Assembly: GCF_000424325.1 (NCBI RefSeq)
Contig: NZ_AUJR01000003.1
Coordinates: forward strand, 124,001-188,000
Reading direction: 5' to 3'
Length of the DNA stretch: 64,000 bases
From: [Clostridium] clostridioforme AGR2157
Lineage (GTDB): Bacteria; Bacillota; Clostridia; Lachnospirales; Lachnospiraceae
The translations under genes were made by a program, and so were the position numbers. This document shows positions 33,174 to 41,773 of this stretch, in pieces. A model generated the notes under the pieces. The model was not told the origin of the DNA and ran no database searches. It was given only the letters and a program-made list of their open reading frames with translations. Within the stretch, counting starts at the first letter, position 1. Each line of letters opens with the position of its first letter.

Positions 33174-33349
33174 AGTCCCAACTTTTTAAGAGCATACAGC
33201 TCTGTTGCCTTACCGAGCATATCTTCCCAATTTGAAAACGTTGTTACGGTAGCAACATGACGGTCGAATGGTTCATCAGGTATAGCTTCAAACTCTTCCT
33301 GGGAATACGCTTTGAGACCGCCGGATTGTAAAAACTCGTCAAAAGACAA
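33170..33349 (-). CDS. Possible small leftward gene inside the head operon
   Basis: 59 aa (LSFDEFLQSGGLKAY, acidic middle, ending LYALKKLGL) that reads like real protein. It fills the 200-bp gap between portal and MuF genes and ends tail-to-tail with the preceding gene. Against it: TTG start, no ribosome site, wrong strand for a late operon. Confidence 0.35.
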   Translation of the reverse strand: MSFDEFLQSGGLKAYSQEEFEAIPDEPFDRHVATVTTFSNWEDMLGKATELYALKKLGL

Positions 33350-33382
33350 GCCGCGAGGGCGGAGACAAAGCAATGAAGGGAG

Positions 33383-34897
33383 GTGACACCCACGGATAAG
33401 AATAAGGACTATTGGGGAAAACGCATGGCTTCCTTGGAGGATGACCAGTACCAACGTAGTGCTGCTTACTACAAGGATGTCCAGAGACAATACATACGTG
33501 CGACCAACAGCATACAGATGGATATTATACGTTGGTACCAGCGCTTGGCAGACAACAACGATATTAGTTATGCGGGCGCCAAGAAGCTGCTTAAGAAGAA
33601 CGAGTTGAAGGAATTCAGGTGGACGGTCGAGGATTACATAAAGGCTGGCGAGGAAAATGCCGTTGACCAGCGCTGGATGAAGGAGCTGGAGAATGCATCC
33701 GCCCGCCATCACATTTCCTATCTTGAGGCCATGAAACTCCAGATGCAGCAGCATGCGGAACTGCTATCCACGGAATTTGAAGGCGGCATGACGGATTACC
33801 TGCGCAAGTCCTATGGAGAGCAGTATTATCACACGGCCTATGAAATTGCTAAAGGGACTGGCATGGGGAGCAACCTGGTGCAACTGGATAACCGGAAGAT
33901 GGATGTCATCATCAGGCACCCCTGGGCGCAGGACGGGGCGAATTTCTCAGACCGTATCTGGACTAATAAGGGTAAGCTGGTCAGGAACCTGCATACCGAG
34001 CTGACGCAGAACATCATCCGTGGAGCCTCACCCCAGAAGGCCATAGACAGCCTGTCAAAGACAATGGAGGTCAGCCGAAGCCAGGCCGGGCGCCTCATCA
34101 TGACTGAGTCAGCCGCCATCTCTTCAGCGGCCCAGAAGGATTGCCTGAAGGAACTGGGAGTGGAGAAGTATGAGATTCTGGCCACGCTGGACGGCCAGAC
34201 CTCTGAAATATGCAGGGATATGGACGGCAAGGTCTTTGACATGAAGGATTACAGGGTGGGCGTTACAGCACCGCCTTTTCATCCCAATTGCAGGTCCACC
34301 ACGGTACCATATTTCGATGATGAGTTCACGGAAGGGGAACAGCGGGCTGCCAGGGACGGGGATGGGGAAACATATTATGTACCTGCGGATTTAAAGTATA
34401 AGGACTGGAAAAGGAAGTTTGTTGTTGAAAAGGGGATAGAACCTGATATAATGAAGTCAGGAGCCCGTATCACAGACCTGTTCAGCAAAGAGGCAGAAGA
34501 CTTTGCGAAAATGTATTATGCCGAGATACGAGGTTTCTCAACGGATGCTGGGAAGATAGCCGGGAATTTAGGGAAGAGTGAGACAGACATCCGGAAAATC
34601 AAGGAATATCTGTTTGAGGCTGAATCCTTAACCGATCCGGATACGGGCGTCCGGAGACGCTTTGACCCGGATTGTGCAATTGCCCAGAGTTGGCAAAGGC
34701 TCATGATCGGGAAAGACATTAAGCCGCATGACAGGACTCTGATTGAGCATGAGCTGCTGGAAATGGAAATTAAGAGAAGAAATCCAGGAATATCGCATCA
34801 GCAAGCCCATGAGCTGGCATCACAGAAATATGATTATAACAAGGAGGTGTTGGAATACTATGGTAGTCTTGAAAAACATAAAAAAGACCCAGGATGA
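33383..34897 (+). CDS. MuF-type head morphogenesis protein with C-terminal extra domain
   Basis: 504 aa. The minor head protein (SPP1 gp7/Mu gpF family) is injected or bound in the capsid. The MuF core near 230-315 includes TLDGQTSEICRDMDGKVFDM and APPFHPNCRSTT. About 150 extra residues follow (from about 350), with SWQRL, HDRTLIEHELLEMEI and HQQAHELASQKYDY, resembling effector domains attached to MuF proteins. The start is unclear: the GTG at 33383 overlaps GGGAGG, whereas the best-spaced codon is ACG at 33392. Confidence 0.85.
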   Translation: MTPTDKNKDYWGKRMASLEDDQYQRSAAYYKDVQRQYIRATNSIQMDIIRWYQRLADNNDISYAGAKKLLKKNELKEFRWTVEDYIKAGEENAVDQRWMKELENASARHHISYLEAMKLQMQQHAELLSTEFEGGMTDYLRKSYGEQYYHTAYEIAKGTGMGSNLVQLDNRKMDVIIRHPWAQDGANFSDRIWTNKGKLVRNLHTELTQNIIRGASPQKAIDSLSKTMEVSRSQAGRLIMTESAAISSAAQKDCLKELGVEKYEILATLDGQTSEICRDMDGKVFDMKDYRVGVTAPPFHPNCRSTTVPYFDDEFTEGEQRAARDGDGETYYVPADLKYKDWKRKFVVEKGIEPDIMKSGARITDLFSKEAEDFAKMYYAEIRGFSTDAGKIAGNLGKSETDIRKIKEYLFEAESLTDPDTGVRRRFDPDCAIAQSWQRLMIGKDIKPHDRTLIEHELLEMEIKRRNPGISHQQAHELASQKYDYNKEVLEYYGSLEKHKKDPG

Positions 34898-35084
34898 TAT
34901 ATCGGCGGATTATTACCCGGAAGGCGGAGAACCAAAGGGGTTTATGAGGATGCGCCTGTCTGATGGTGAGGTTGTGGAACACGACAGGGCTGGGATGATG
35001 GCTCCGGCGCATGTCAGATATGAACTTGCAAGGCTTTCTAAGTCAGAAAATCCTCCAGAAGAAAAAACGGTTTTATGGTATTAG
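34860..35084 (+). CDS. Small protein overlapping the MuF gene
   Basis: 74 aa. It starts within the MuF 3' end (overlap 38 nt) and contains EGGEPKGFMRMRLSDGEVVE. AGGAGGTG lies 12 nt upstream. Its position would suit an immunity or accessory partner of the MuF C-terminal domain; that is inference. Confidence 0.5.
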   Translation: MVVLKNIKKTQDDISADYYPEGGEPKGFMRMRLSDGEVVEHDRAGMMAPAHVRYELARLSKSENPPEEKTVLWY

Positions 35085-35122
35085 ATAACCACCAGTCAGT
35101 AATGGCCGGTGGTATTTTATTT

Positions 35123-35138
35123 GTTGCGATATCGCAAC
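35123..35138. repeat. 16-bp perfect palindrome, site 1
   Basis: GTTGCGATATCGCAAC, present again at 53373-53388. Here it lies in the short gap upstream of the gene at 35156. Confidence 0.9.
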
Positions 35139-35155
35139 GGAAAGAGAGGATAAGA

Positions 35156-35497
35156 ATGAAGTACAGAAAGAAACCAGTGGTAATTGAGGCATTCCAGTGG
35201 ACGGGAGGGCCGGAGCAGGAGGATGACCCTGAATGGATTATCGAGGCAGTCAGAAATGGGAGTGCCTGGTTTGAAAACGAGGGAACCCCAGAAGTGAAAT
35301 TCATGATTCGGACACTGGAAGGGGTACATGAAGCCAGTATCGGGGATTACATTATCCGTGGTATAGCCGGGGAGATATATCCATGTAAGCCGGATATCTT
35401 TCTTGCAACTTACGAGCCGGCAGTGACGAAAGTTTCCATGAATGTTACGGCACATCTGGATGAAGATGAAATCAAACATGAAACGGACGGGTTATAA
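35156..35497 (+). CDS. Conserved phage protein of unknown function (KYRKKPVVIEAFQW type)
   Basis: 113 aa. The opening MKYRKKPVVIEAFQWTG and the later IRTLEGVHEASIGDYIIRG are widespread among Firmicute phages and mobile elements, with no known activity. AGAGAGGATAAG precedes the ATG. Confidence 0.75.
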   Translation: MKYRKKPVVIEAFQWTGGPEQEDDPEWIIEAVRNGSAWFENEGTPEVKFMIRTLEGVHEASIGDYIIRGIAGEIYPCKPDIFLATYEPAVTKVSMNVTAHLDEDEIKHETDGL

Positions 35498-35505
35498 TTT
35501 GCGAT

Positions 35506-35537
35506 AAGCACGCGGGATTATCCTGGGTGCTATTTTT
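35506..35537 (+). terminator. Weak terminator-like hairpin
   Basis: AGCAC (35507-35511) and GTGCT (35527-35531) with an inner GGAT/ATCC stem, then ATTTTTA, between two head-region genes. Confidence 0.5.
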
Positions 35538-35617
35538 ATGCTCTAATAATGATTAATCAGGTTTGGGTCTATGCAGACCTTGTTGATTGAAATATACCGA
35601 AAAGAAAGGAAAAGACC

Positions 35618-36229
35618 ATGAAAAAAGAAGAATTTGTCGCCCTGGGCATCAGCGAGGAACTGGCGGCTAAGGCGGAACAGGAATCAAAGAAGGAGTTGGA
35701 GGGCTACGTTCCTAAAGCGGACTATGAGGCCCTGAACGCCACAAAAGCCCAACTGGAAAAAGACATCAAGACCAGGGACAAACAACTGGAGGAACTGAAG
35801 AAGGCCAGCGGCAGCAATGAGGACCTCCAGAAACAGATTACGGACCTCCAGACGGAGAATAAGGCCGCCAAAGAGAAATATGAGGCGGATATGAAAGAAT
35901 TAAAGCTGACCACTGCCATCAAGCTTGCAATCGGTGACTCTGCCCATGACGCTGACCTTGTGTCCGGCCTTATTGATAAAAGCAAGCTGCTCCTGGGGGA
36001 CGACGGGAAGGTCACTGGCCTTGAAGAGCAGGTAAAGGCGCTGAAGGAAGGCAAGGCGTTCCTGTTTAAGGATTCTGCCCCTGCGGTCTCCAGACAGGGC
36101 AGTGGAAAACCCGGATATAAACCGAAGGCCGGTGAGACATCAGGAGGCGGCTGGGCCAAGACGGTGGCGGAGAGCCTGAACAAAGAAACCTCAAAAAACC
36201 CCTATGCGGATGCATGGGCAACAAAATAG
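35618..36229 (+). CDS. Capsid scaffold protein (GP20-like)
   Basis: 203 aa. A long coiled coil (about 40-110: repeated Lys/Glu/Leu/Gln) followed by LTTAIKLAIGDSAHDADLVS, typical of phage minor structural protein GP20. It guides procapsid assembly and is lost afterwards. Immediately upstream of the decoration and major capsid genes. Confidence 0.88.
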   Translation: MKKEEFVALGISEELAAKAEQESKKELEGYVPKADYEALNATKAQLEKDIKTRDKQLEELKKASGSNEDLQKQITDLQTENKAAKEKYEADMKELKLTTAIKLAIGDSAHDADLVSGLIDKSKLLLGDDGKVTGLEEQVKALKEGKAFLFKDSAPAVSRQGSGKPGYKPKAGETSGGGWAKTVAESLNKETSKNPYADAWATK

Positions 36230-36247
36230 AGAAAGAGAGGAAATGAC

Positions 36248-36670
36248 ATGTATTTAGCAAAGAAGACGTACGATAATTCTCCGGAGTTCCTGAGGAACGA
36301 GCATTATGAGAACATTACCTGTACGGTACTGGACACCGGGGTGACGGCGGACTCGGACGGGAAGAAGCTTGTCCTGGCAGGCAGCCTGTTGGACAAGGAT
36401 GGGAAGGTGGTAAAGGTTACACGCGGCGGGAGCCCCGAGGCCTATACTTACGAATTCTCAACGGAACCCGTTGGCATCCTTTTCGCAACCACTGAGGTCA
36501 CATACGGACAGCAGGCAGGAGCCCTGATGATTGCCGGTTCCGTCAACACGGAGCGGCTGCAGGGGGAATACCTGGTTGATGCCGTGGACCAGATGGTGGA
36601 AAAGATGCCATTTATTAAATTTTTTGTGGATGGGAGCCTGCAGGTCAAGGCCGCCGTACCCACAGTATAA
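36248..36670 (+). CDS. Head decoration/stabilisation protein
   Basis: 140 aa between scaffold and major capsid genes, beta-rich (KKLVLAGSLLDKDGKVVKV). The position and size match lambda gpD-like or related head fibre/decoration proteins; the assignment rests mainly on synteny. Confidence 0.6.
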   Translation: MYLAKKTYDNSPEFLRNEHYENITCTVLDTGVTADSDGKKLVLAGSLLDKDGKVVKVTRGGSPEAYTYEFSTEPVGILFATTEVTYGQQAGALMIAGSVNTERLQGEYLVDAVDQMVEKMPFIKFFVDGSLQVKAAVPTV

Positions 36671-36683
36671 GGAGGATTAAGAC

Positions 36684-37703
36684 ATGCCAAGAGTAGAAGA
36701 ATTATTAACACCACAGGAGCTGATTGATTATACGAAAGAAAGGCAGACCGAAGCCTATATGGGTGAGGTGCTTTTCCCGGAGCGCAAGACGGAGGCAATG
36801 GAAATCAAGATGATTAAGGGCGCGTCCGACCTCCCTGTGTCCGCCCACATCCATGCATTCGACACCGAGACGGAACTGGGTTCCAGGGAAGGTGTTGATT
36901 ACAGCATGCAGGACCTGGCCCTCATCAAGAGGAAAATCCGCCTGGGCGAGAAAGAAATCATTGCCCTTGAAAGCCCCAGGAATGACCAGGAAGAGGCAGA
37001 GATGGTCCGGAAGATTTACGGTGATGTGGATAACCTGGTGGCGGGAGTGAAAACCAGGGTCGAGTGCCTGAGAATGGAAGCCCTGTCCACAGGAAAGCTT
37101 TCCGTCAATGAGAACGGCTTCAAGGCAAGCATTGATTATGGAATTCCGAGCACACATAAGGCTGACAAGACATGGGGGAGCGGTGACCCCACTATCCTGG
37201 AGGATATGGATGCCTTTGTGGACCGGATTGTCAAGGATACCGGGTTCACGCCGACACGGGCCCTGACATCCAAGACCAACCTGAACCGCATCTTACGGGA
37301 CCACAGGATACGCGCCGCAATCTATGGCGTGAACAGTGACCGGGTGCTTACCAGGGCGGAACTGAATGCTTTCCTGGCCCAGCAGAGCCTTCCACAGATT
37401 GCTATATATGACAAACAGTACCGCCAGCAGGATGCAAAGGGGAAATATTCGTCGGCGCGCTTCCTTCCGGAATCAGCATTCATTATGATGCCGGATGGGA
37501 AACTGGGAGATACATTCTATGGCCTCACGGCTGAGGAGCTGGAGCTCCGTAAGAATCCGGATGTGGATGTGTCTGCTGTGGGGAATATCGTGGTGGTACA
37601 ATATGACACAGTGGATCCGGTCGGCCGGTGGATTAAGGCAGTTGCCACGGCTATGCCGTCCTTCCCATATGCGGACCAGGTATTCATTGCTACCATTTCT
37701 TAA
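36684..37703 (+). CDS. Major capsid protein
   Basis: 339 aa, E-type (HK97-fold) capsid protein. The N-terminal part resembles an N-arm; ALTSKTNLNRILRD and the C-terminal strands NPDVDVSAVGNIVVVQ fit the P and A domains. RBS AAGGAGGATTAAG. It follows scaffold and decoration genes and precedes head-tail connectors. Confidence 0.85.
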   Translation: MPRVEELLTPQELIDYTKERQTEAYMGEVLFPERKTEAMEIKMIKGASDLPVSAHIHAFDTETELGSREGVDYSMQDLALIKRKIRLGEKEIIALESPRNDQEEAEMVRKIYGDVDNLVAGVKTRVECLRMEALSTGKLSVNENGFKASIDYGIPSTHKADKTWGSGDPTILEDMDAFVDRIVKDTGFTPTRALTSKTNLNRILRDHRIRAAIYGVNSDRVLTRAELNAFLAQQSLPQIAIYDKQYRQQDAKGKYSSARFLPESAFIMMPDGKLGDTFYGLTAEELELRKNPDVDVSAVGNIVVVQYDTVDPVGRWIKAVATAMPSFPYADQVFIATIS

Positions 37704-37712
37704 GGAGGGGCC

Positions 37713-38051
37713 ATGGACCTGAAGAAGCTGAAGGGGCTGTTAGGGATACCGGAGAGTGACACAACACAGGATGCCGCCCTGCAGTTCCTTATGGAAGACG
37801 TGGATGAGACTATCCAGAACTATTGCAACTTAAAAGCGGTTCCGGCAGGTCTGACCAGCACATCATACCGGATGGCTATGGACCTGTACCGGTATGAGCG
37901 TCCCGGGGATGGGGATGCGCCGGCCCGGGTGTCATCCATATCAGAAGGAGACACATCCACCAGTTTCGCTAATGCGTCGGACGCTTTATCAGGCGGTATC
38001 CTGAAGGATTACCAGGGACAGCTGAACCGGTACAGGAAGCTGGGGTGGTAG
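37713..38051 (+). CDS. Head-tail connector (adaptor) protein
   Basis: 112 aa. DLKKLKGLLGIPESDTTQDA resembles HK97 gp6/SPP1 gp15-type adaptors that bind below the portal. GGAGGGGCC precedes the ATG. Confidence 0.7.
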   Translation: MDLKKLKGLLGIPESDTTQDAALQFLMEDVDETIQNYCNLKAVPAGLTSTSYRMAMDLYRYERPGDGDAPARVSSISEGDTSTSFANASDALSGGILKDYQGQLNRYRKLGW

Positions 38052-38052
38052 A

Positions 38053-38439
38053 ATGATAAGAGATGCAATCAAACAGGCCCAGAGGATACACAGGAAGGCC
38101 ATAGAGGCTACCTATGATGGAACGTGCCGGATTTATGGCATGCAATCTGTAAAGGACCCCGTGACGAAAGTGACGAGGCAGGAGGAGGTCCTTGTACAGG
38201 ATGGTATGGCCTGCCATTTGTCTTATTCCAGCACGGCGCCGGCGGCCGGCAGTGATACGGTTACGGCTGTGGTGCAGACCATCAAGCTGTTCCTGGCCCC
38301 AGAGTGGGTCATTTCCCCGGGAAGCCGGATTGAGGTCACCCAGCAGGGCCGGACCGAGAGTTATGCCCAGAGTGGTAAAGCTGCCGTATACCCTTCCCAC
38401 CAGGAAATCCTGCTGGACCTGTGGAAGGGGTATGCATAA
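38053..38439 (+). CDS. Head closure/minor capsid protein
   Basis: 128 aa, beta-rich. It directly follows the adaptor and overlaps the next ATG by one base (TAATGG). Position equals SPP1 gp16-type stopper proteins. Confidence 0.6.
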   Translation: MIRDAIKQAQRIHRKAIEATYDGTCRIYGMQSVKDPVTKVTRQEEVLVQDGMACHLSYSSTAPAAGSDTVTAVVQTIKLFLAPEWVISPGSRIEVTQQGRTESYAQSGKAAVYPSHQEILLDLWKGYA

Positions 38440-38993
38440 TGGCGAAGGGCGGCAGTTTTGATTTTCGGGAAATAAAGAAGCTGCAAAAGCAGATAGAACG
38501 TCTGGAGCAGGAGCGGGAAACCTTCAACCGGGAATGCATCCAGGAGCTGGCATCCCGCTTGCTGAGAAAAGTTAAGCAAAGGACACCGGTAGGCAAGGCC
38601 CCTAAACTGGATGGACCGAAGACGGTAAAGGTAAAGGGTTCCGATGGGAAGTCAAGGACCTTTCTGTCAAAGAATGGCGCCATAAAGCAGAAATACTGGG
38701 CCGGGTATCAGGGAGGAACATTAAGACGCGGCTGGACGGTGGGTGATATCCAGAAGATAGGGGATAACTATCAGATTGAGATTATCAATCCGACCGAATA
38801 TGCATCCTACGTGGAATATGGTCATCGGCAGACGCCTGGGCGCTATATCCCAGCCTTAGGCGTAAGTGCAAAAAAGGCCTGGGTCCCGGGAAAGTTCATG
38901 CTTACCATATCGGAAAAAGAAATCAATGACCTGGCGCCGAAACTGATAGAGAAAAAGCTGGAAGCAAAACTCCGGGAGGTATTTGATGCTTAA
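38439..38993 (+). CDS. HK97 gp10-like tail-joining protein
   Basis: 184 aa. EYASYVEYGHRQTPGRYIPA (about 124-143) is the HK97 gp10 signature. N-terminal Lys/Gln-rich coil. It sits between head closure and tail terminator genes as usual. Confidence 0.85.
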   Translation: MAKGGSFDFREIKKLQKQIERLEQERETFNRECIQELASRLLRKVKQRTPVGKAPKLDGPKTVKVKGSDGKSRTFLSKNGAIKQKYWAGYQGGTLRRGWTVGDIQKIGDNYQIEIINPTEYASYVEYGHRQTPGRYIPALGVSAKKAWVPGKFMLTISEKEINDLAPKLIEKKLEAKLREVFDA

Positions 38994-39426
38994 TGAAATC
39001 ATGAATGCCGTTACCAGACGTCTGGATGAACTGTTCGGTGATGGCTATACAATCTATACGGACGGAGTGGAACAGGGCTTGGAAGAGCCTTGTTTTTTTG
39101 TACAGTTTCTGGAACCATCTGAAAAGCCGATGATCGGCAGGCGGTATTTCAAGCAGACGGATATGTGCATCCAGTACATGCCTGGGGACATTCCACAGAT
39201 AGCCAGGGAACTGAACCGGGTATCAGACATCCTTATGGATGGAATGGAGTACATTACCCTGTCAGATAGCAGCCTGCTGCGCGGGACCGGACGAAGCCAC
39301 AGATCAGAGAGTGGGGTTCTGTCCTTCTTCGTCAGTTATAACATGTTTGTGGTGAAGGAACAGCCACAGGAAGAATCCATGAAAGAACTGTCTGCAAATA
39401 CAGAGTTAAGGAGGTCTGAGGATTGA
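38986..39426 (+). CDS. Tail terminator-like protein
   Basis: 146 aa. MLNEIMNAVTRRLDELFGDG is the typical start of the clostridial phage tail terminator family. The ATG at 38986 has GGGAGG 7-8 nt upstream. It overlaps the gp10-like gene by 8 nt. Confidence 0.75.
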   Translation: MLNEIMNAVTRRLDELFGDGYTIYTDGVEQGLEEPCFFVQFLEPSEKPMIGRRYFKQTDMCIQYMPGDIPQIARELNRVSDILMDGMEYITLSDSSLLRGTGRSHRSESGVLSFFVSYNMFVVKEQPQEESMKELSANTELRRSED

Positions 39427-39596
39427 AAACAGTAAAACAGGAAGAAATCAAATTTAAGAAGCAGGAGCTGCTGCAGGCGGAGTGCTACCAGGGAAAGAAG
39501 GACCTGGTAGGAGCCTTGTTGGAGGATGGTAGGGAGTATACGCTTGCAGAGGTGGATGCGGCAATCAAGAGATTTATGGAAGGAAAGGTGAGATAG
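39423..39596 (+). CDS. 57-residue protein before the sheath gene
   Basis: TTG start behind AAGGAGGTCTGAGGA, overlapping the terminator gene by 4 nt; its TAG abuts the sheath ATG. Sequence starts MKTVKQEEIKFKKQELLQAE and is helical. A small gene at this place is common in PBSX-type phages. Confidence 0.7.
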   Translation: MKTVKQEEIKFKKQELLQAECYQGKKDLVGALLEDGREYTLAEVDAAIKRFMEGKVR

Positions 39597-40895
39597 ATGT
39601 TAGGAGGCGGAGGTTTTACAGCCCAGAATAAAGTACTTCCAGGGGCGTACATCAACTTTGTGAGCGCAGCCAGAATTGGGGCATTGCTTTCAGACCGTGG
39701 AACAGCGGCAATTCCGCTGGAATTTGGTTGGGGACCGGAAAAGGAAGTGTTTATAGTGACGGCGCAGGACTACCAGGAGAGATGCCAGGAGATATTCGGC
39801 TATCCGGCGGATGCGCCGCAGATGTGGATGATAAGGGAACTGTTCAGGAATTTGACCAAGGGTATCTTTTACAGACTCAACACAGGCGCGAAGGCTGCCT
39901 GTGATTACGGGCAGGCAAGATACAGCGGTGTACGTGGCAAGGACCTTACACTGGTCGTCAGTACCAATGTGGATAACAGCGATAAATTTGATGTGAGGAC
40001 ACTGCTTGGCAGGAAGGAAGTAGACCGTCAGACCGTGAAGGCAGCTGCGGAGCTTGTGGACAATCCGTATGTTGTGTTCAATAAGGAGGCGGTCCTTGCA
40101 AAAACGTCCGGAATGCCCTTTACGGGAGGGACTGACGGAGAGGCAGTGACCGGGGAGGATTATGCACAGTTCCTAGGCAAGATGGAGTCTCATACGTTCC
40201 AGATATTATGCTGCCCATCCAAGGATGATACGGTTAAGGCCGTATTTGCAGGGTATACGAGGCGGATGCGTGACGAAGCCGGCGTGAAGTTCCAAACAGT
40301 GATGTATCGGAAGGCCGATACAGATTATGAGGGAATCATATCTGTGGAGAATAAGGCAGCAGAGCAGGAGCAGGGGCTTGTGTATTGGACAACAGGGGTC
40401 CAGGCGGCTTGTGCGGTTAATAAGACCAACGAAAACCACGTGTATGATGGGGAGCTTACCGTAGATGTGGACTACACCCAGGGACAGCTGTCAGCGGGCG
40501 TACAGTCCGGAAAATTTATGTTCCACCGGGTGGGTGACGATGTGCGTGTTCTGATGGACATCAACACATTGACAACCTTCACGGAGGAAAAAGGTGAGGA
40601 CTTTTCAAGCAATCAGACCGTGCGGGTTCTGGACCAGATTGGCAATGATATCGCGTCTATGTTCAACACGAAGTATCTGGGCATCATGCCAAATGATGAC
40701 GCGGGCCGGGTGAGCCTCTGGAATGACATCGTGACCTACAACAAGGAGCTGGCAAGGCTGCGGGCGATTGAGGATGTGGAGTCCAAAGAAATTACGGTAG
40801 AGCGCGGGAATAGCAAACGGTCTGTTGTGGTGAATTGCCCGGTGACGCCGATTAACTGTATGTCGCAATTATATATGACAGTGGTGGTCAGCTGA
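39597..40895 (+). CDS. Contractile tail sheath protein (XkdK-like)
   Basis: 432 aa. It opens MLGGGGFTAQNKVLPGAYIN and ends with PVTPINCMSQLYMTVVVS, both typical of the sheath family of PBSX/XkdK. Its presence sets the phage as contractile-tailed. Confidence 0.93.
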   Translation: MLGGGGFTAQNKVLPGAYINFVSAARIGALLSDRGTAAIPLEFGWGPEKEVFIVTAQDYQERCQEIFGYPADAPQMWMIRELFRNLTKGIFYRLNTGAKAACDYGQARYSGVRGKDLTLVVSTNVDNSDKFDVRTLLGRKEVDRQTVKAAAELVDNPYVVFNKEAVLAKTSGMPFTGGTDGEAVTGEDYAQFLGKMESHTFQILCCPSKDDTVKAVFAGYTRRMRDEAGVKFQTVMYRKADTDYEGIISVENKAAEQEQGLVYWTTGVQAACAVNKTNENHVYDGELTVDVDYTQGQLSAGVQSGKFMFHRVGDDVRVLMDINTLTTFTEEKGEDFSSNQTVRVLDQIGNDIASMFNTKYLGIMPNDDAGRVSLWNDIVTYNKELARLRAIEDVESKEITVERGNSKRSVVVNCPVTPINCMSQLYMTVVVS

Positions 40896-40920
40896 GAAAG
40901 GGGCATGGAGCAATGATAGT

Positions 40921-41178
40921 TTGGTTGAATTGGCCAGTTCGATTAATCCTGAGCTGCCAGAAAAGAAGCAGAAGGAAGAATTCTGTGATTTGCTATTAGA
41001 AAAATTAAGGACCCTGAAAGGCATGGATTTGGCCCCATACCTTTCAGAATGTTTCTTTGATAAGCTGTGGCAGGTGCAAGTATTAACTTTTAGCTTCCCT
41101 ATGGGAACGCATGTATTCGATTCCGGCGTCAGTAATATCAAAGGTGATGGGGATAACAGGGACAATACTGACATGTGA
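40921..41178 (+). CDS. Hypothetical protein inserted between sheath and tube genes
   Basis: 85 aa from TTG (GGAG 9 nt upstream). The first 65 residues read as an ordinary acidic/helical protein (EKKQKEEFCDLLLEKLRTLK). Sheath and tube genes usually adjoin, so the 390-bp gap here is unusual. The remaining 41179-41285 holds no clear gene. Confidence 0.45.
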   Translation: MVELASSINPELPEKKQKEEFCDLLLEKLRTLKGMDLAPYLSECFFDKLWQVQVLTFSFPMGTHVFDSGVSNIKGDGDNRDNTDM

Positions 41179-41285
41179 GGATATAACATTGTCAGAAACA
41201 TTATCGATGTAGCCATCCTCATAAAGCTAAAGGCGATTGTTCCATATGGAGGGGAAGATTACCAAATAAGAAAGGAGATACATAT

Positions 41286-41753
41286 ATGCAGTCAATGAAC
41301 GCAAAAGATGCGGTAAGCGCATCCCTGGCGGATTGCTTTGTCACGATTGAAGGGAACCGCTATAATTTCATGCAGGCCATCAACCTGGAGGCCAGTGTAG
41401 AAAAGACAAAGTCTGAGATACCGATACTGGGGAGGACCGGAAAAGGAAATAAGACGACTGGATGGAAAGGTAGCGGTTCCGCGACCTTCCACTACAATAC
41501 CAGTATCTTCCGGGAGTTGCTGTACCGGTACAAGGAGACCGGACAGGATGTGTATTTTGATATCCAGATAACCAACGAGGACCCGACCTCCAGTGTGGGG
41601 AGGCAGACCATTGTCCTGAAGGATTGTAATGTGGATGGTGGCATTTTGGCGAAGTTTGATGCGGATGCGGAGTATTTGGACGAGGACCTTGATTTTACCT
41701 TCGAGGATTGGGAGATGCCCGAACAGTTCAGACACCTGCAGGGAATGCAGTAA
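41286..41753 (+). CDS. Tail tube protein (XkdM-like)
   Basis: 155 aa. MNAKDAVSASLADCFVTIEG and the GWKGSGSATFHYNTSIF block match XkdM-type inner tube proteins. AAAGGAGATA precedes the ATG. Follows the sheath, as expected. Confidence 0.9.
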   Translation: MQSMNAKDAVSASLADCFVTIEGNRYNFMQAINLEASVEKTKSEIPILGRTGKGNKTTGWKGSGSATFHYNTSIFRELLYRYKETGQDVYFDIQITNEDPTSSVGRQTIVLKDCNVDGGILAKFDADAEYLDEDLDFTFEDWEMPEQFRHLQGMQ

Positions 41754-41773
41754 GAAAGAGAGGATAAGAGGAT

